From assembly GCF_012927325.1 (NCBI RefSeq), contig NZ_JABBGI010000001.1, forward strand, positions 62,001-126,000: a stretch of 64,000 nucleotides of DNA, read 5' to 3'. Below, in pieces: positions 63,091 to 64,000 of the stretch. The notes below the pieces were generated by a model. That model was not told where the DNA came from. It saw only the letters and a list, made by a program, of their open reading frames with translations, and did no database searches. How positions within the stretch are numbered: the first letter of the stretch is position 1; the number at the start of each line of letters is the position of its first letter. This DNA is from Chryseobacterium antibioticum (GTDB lineage Bacteria > Bacteroidota > Bacteroidia > Flavobacteriales > Weeksellaceae). A program made the position numbers and the translations under genes.

Positions 63091-64000
63091 GTATTTAAAG
63101 AAGACAAAAATTATTGCAACACTAGGGCCAGCTTCGTCATCGAAGGAGGTAATGTTAGGACTGATGAAAGCAGGTGTTGATATTTTCAGAATAAATTTTT
63201 CACATGCAGACTACGACTTAGTTCGAAATAATATTGAAATTATCAGAGAGCTTAATAAGGAATATGGCTATTCTATAGGAATCTTAGGAGACCTGCAGGG
63301 CCCAAAACTTAGAGTAGGCGTTGTAAAAGAAGGTTCTTACCTGAACCCGGGAGACATCCTGACCTTTACCAATGAGAAAATAGAAGGTGATTCCACGAAG
63401 GTGTATATGACTTACCAGCAGTTTCCTCAGGACGTAAAAGTAGGGGAAAAAATCCTTATTGATGACGGAAAACTGATGTTGGAGGTTATTGAAACCAACG
63501 AAATAGATACAGTAAAAGCAAAAACCATCCAGGGTGGACCATTAAGCTCTAAAAAAGGAGTTAATTTACCTAATACGAACGTTTCTCTTCCAGCTTTAAC
63601 AGAGAAGGATATTCAGGATGCTAATTTCATGCTTGACATGGAGGTTGACTGGATTGCATTGTCATTCGTTCGTCATGCCCAGGATATTATCGATTTAAAA
63701 AAGTTGATCAATGCACATCCGAACGGTAAATTCAAAACACCAATCATTGCTAAGATTGAAAAGCCGGAAGGCGTTAAAAATATTGACGAAATTTTATTGG
63801 AATGTGACGGATTGATGGTTGCCCGTGGTGACCTTGGTGTGGAAGTTCCGATGGAAGAAGTTCCCGCTATCCAGAAAACTCTGGTAGAGAAGGCAAGATT
63901 CTATTCGAAGCCGGTTATTATTGCTACGCAGATGATGGAAACAATGATCAACAGTCTTACGCCTACCAGAGCGGAAGTAAATGACGTTGCCAACTCTGTA
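63083..64000 (+). CDS. pyk: Pyruvate kinase (partial, C-terminus outside window)
   Basis: 306 codons visible from ATG 63083. KTKIIATLGPASSSKEVMLGLMKAGVDIFRINFSH is the family N-terminus. LGDLQGPKLRVG, the Mg/K-site region DWIALSFVRHAQD and IIAKIEKPEGVKNIDEIL, VARGDLGVEVPMEEVP and VIIATQMMETMI follow. Converts PEP and ADP to pyruvate and ATP. Starts 8 nt inside the upstream gene's end. Confidence 0.97.
   Translation, partial: MNKYLKKTKIIATLGPASSSKEVMLGLMKAGVDIFRINFSHADYDLVRNNIEIIRELNKEYGYSIGILGDLQGPKLRVGVVKEGSYLNPGDILTFTNEKIEGDSTKVYMTYQQFPQDVKVGEKILIDDGKLMLEVIETNEIDTVKAKTIQGGPLSSKKGVNLPNTNVSLPALTEKDIQDANFMLDMEVDWIALSFVRHAQDIIDLKKLINAHPNGKFKTPIIAKIEKPEGVKNIDEILLECDGLMVARGDLGVEVPMEEVPAIQKTLVEKARFYSKPVIIATQMMETMINSLTPTRAEVNDVANSV

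Overview
The window is chromosomal DNA from a member of the Bacteroidota, most likely Chryseobacterium or a close Weeksellaceae relative. The evidence is the Bacteroidota promoter form (TTTG, about 19-20 bp, TAnnTTTG) in front of most transcription units, type IX secretion (T9SS) C-terminal sorting domains, several secreted proteins with a 'QVGINT' start, a GLPGLI-family protein, a DUF5777 barrel, short double-glycine-leader peptides, and the flavobacterial order acpP-fabF-rnc-(IPExxxVDY-like)-pyk. The species call is inference; no rRNA is present.

Layout. 1-8.4 kb is mixed housekeeping: an ABC exporter cut by the window edge, truA diverging from lpxK, a purine nucleoside phosphorylase, a thioredoxin-like protein, an acetyltransferase, dinB and a cytoplasmic alpha-amylase. 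8.4-14.3 kb is accessory metabolism and regulation: a double-glycine-leader Cys-rich peptide, an AraC regulator, a cupin gene broken by one in-frame TGA, a zinc alcohol dehydrogenase, an HxlR regulator diverging from an NmrA-like oxidoreductase, and a secreted NPP-type phosphodiesterase. 14.3-20 kb is AT-rich and island-like: a membrane-anchored AraC regulator, a decayed small secreted-protein gene, a large fibrinogen-like secreted protein, a fatty-acid hydroxylase and two small transposase-like HTH proteins. 20-23.8 kb is a compact envelope redox operon (DUF5777 barrel, c-type cytochrome lipoprotein, YceI, ankyrin protein, DOMON protein with T9SS tail) next to a Crp/Fnr regulator.

24-58.8 kb, read on the minus strand, is the ancestral translation/transcription super-operon: rpsU, xerC-like recombinase, hpf, a Thr-Tyr-Gly tRNA array, tuf, tRNA-Trp, secE, nusG, rplK, rplA, rplJ, rplL, rpoB, rpoC and a DUF3467 gene. 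It is interrupted at three points by envelope or secreted-protein genes. Between the tRNA array and tuf lie a second leader peptide, a GLPGLI protein, a two-component system, a CzcCBA-type metal efflux operon and a duplicated DUF4394 lipoprotein. Between nusG and rplK lie three VGINT proteins and T9SS gene debris. Between rplL and rpoB lie an unknown protein, a YadA-head-like protein and a large TSP3/T9SS adhesin. Promoters can be seen in front of tuf, rplK and rpoB, so each displaced block can be transcribed on its own. The tRNA array carries a tandem duplication of Thr-Tyr-Gly of about 430 bp.

58.8-64 kb holds tmRNA (ssrA, tag GNEEFALAA), a truncated aldehyde dehydrogenase remnant, then acpP-fabF-rnc-IPExxxVDY-like-pyk (pyk runs off the edge). 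I see no CRISPR array, no rRNA and no intact insertion sequence.
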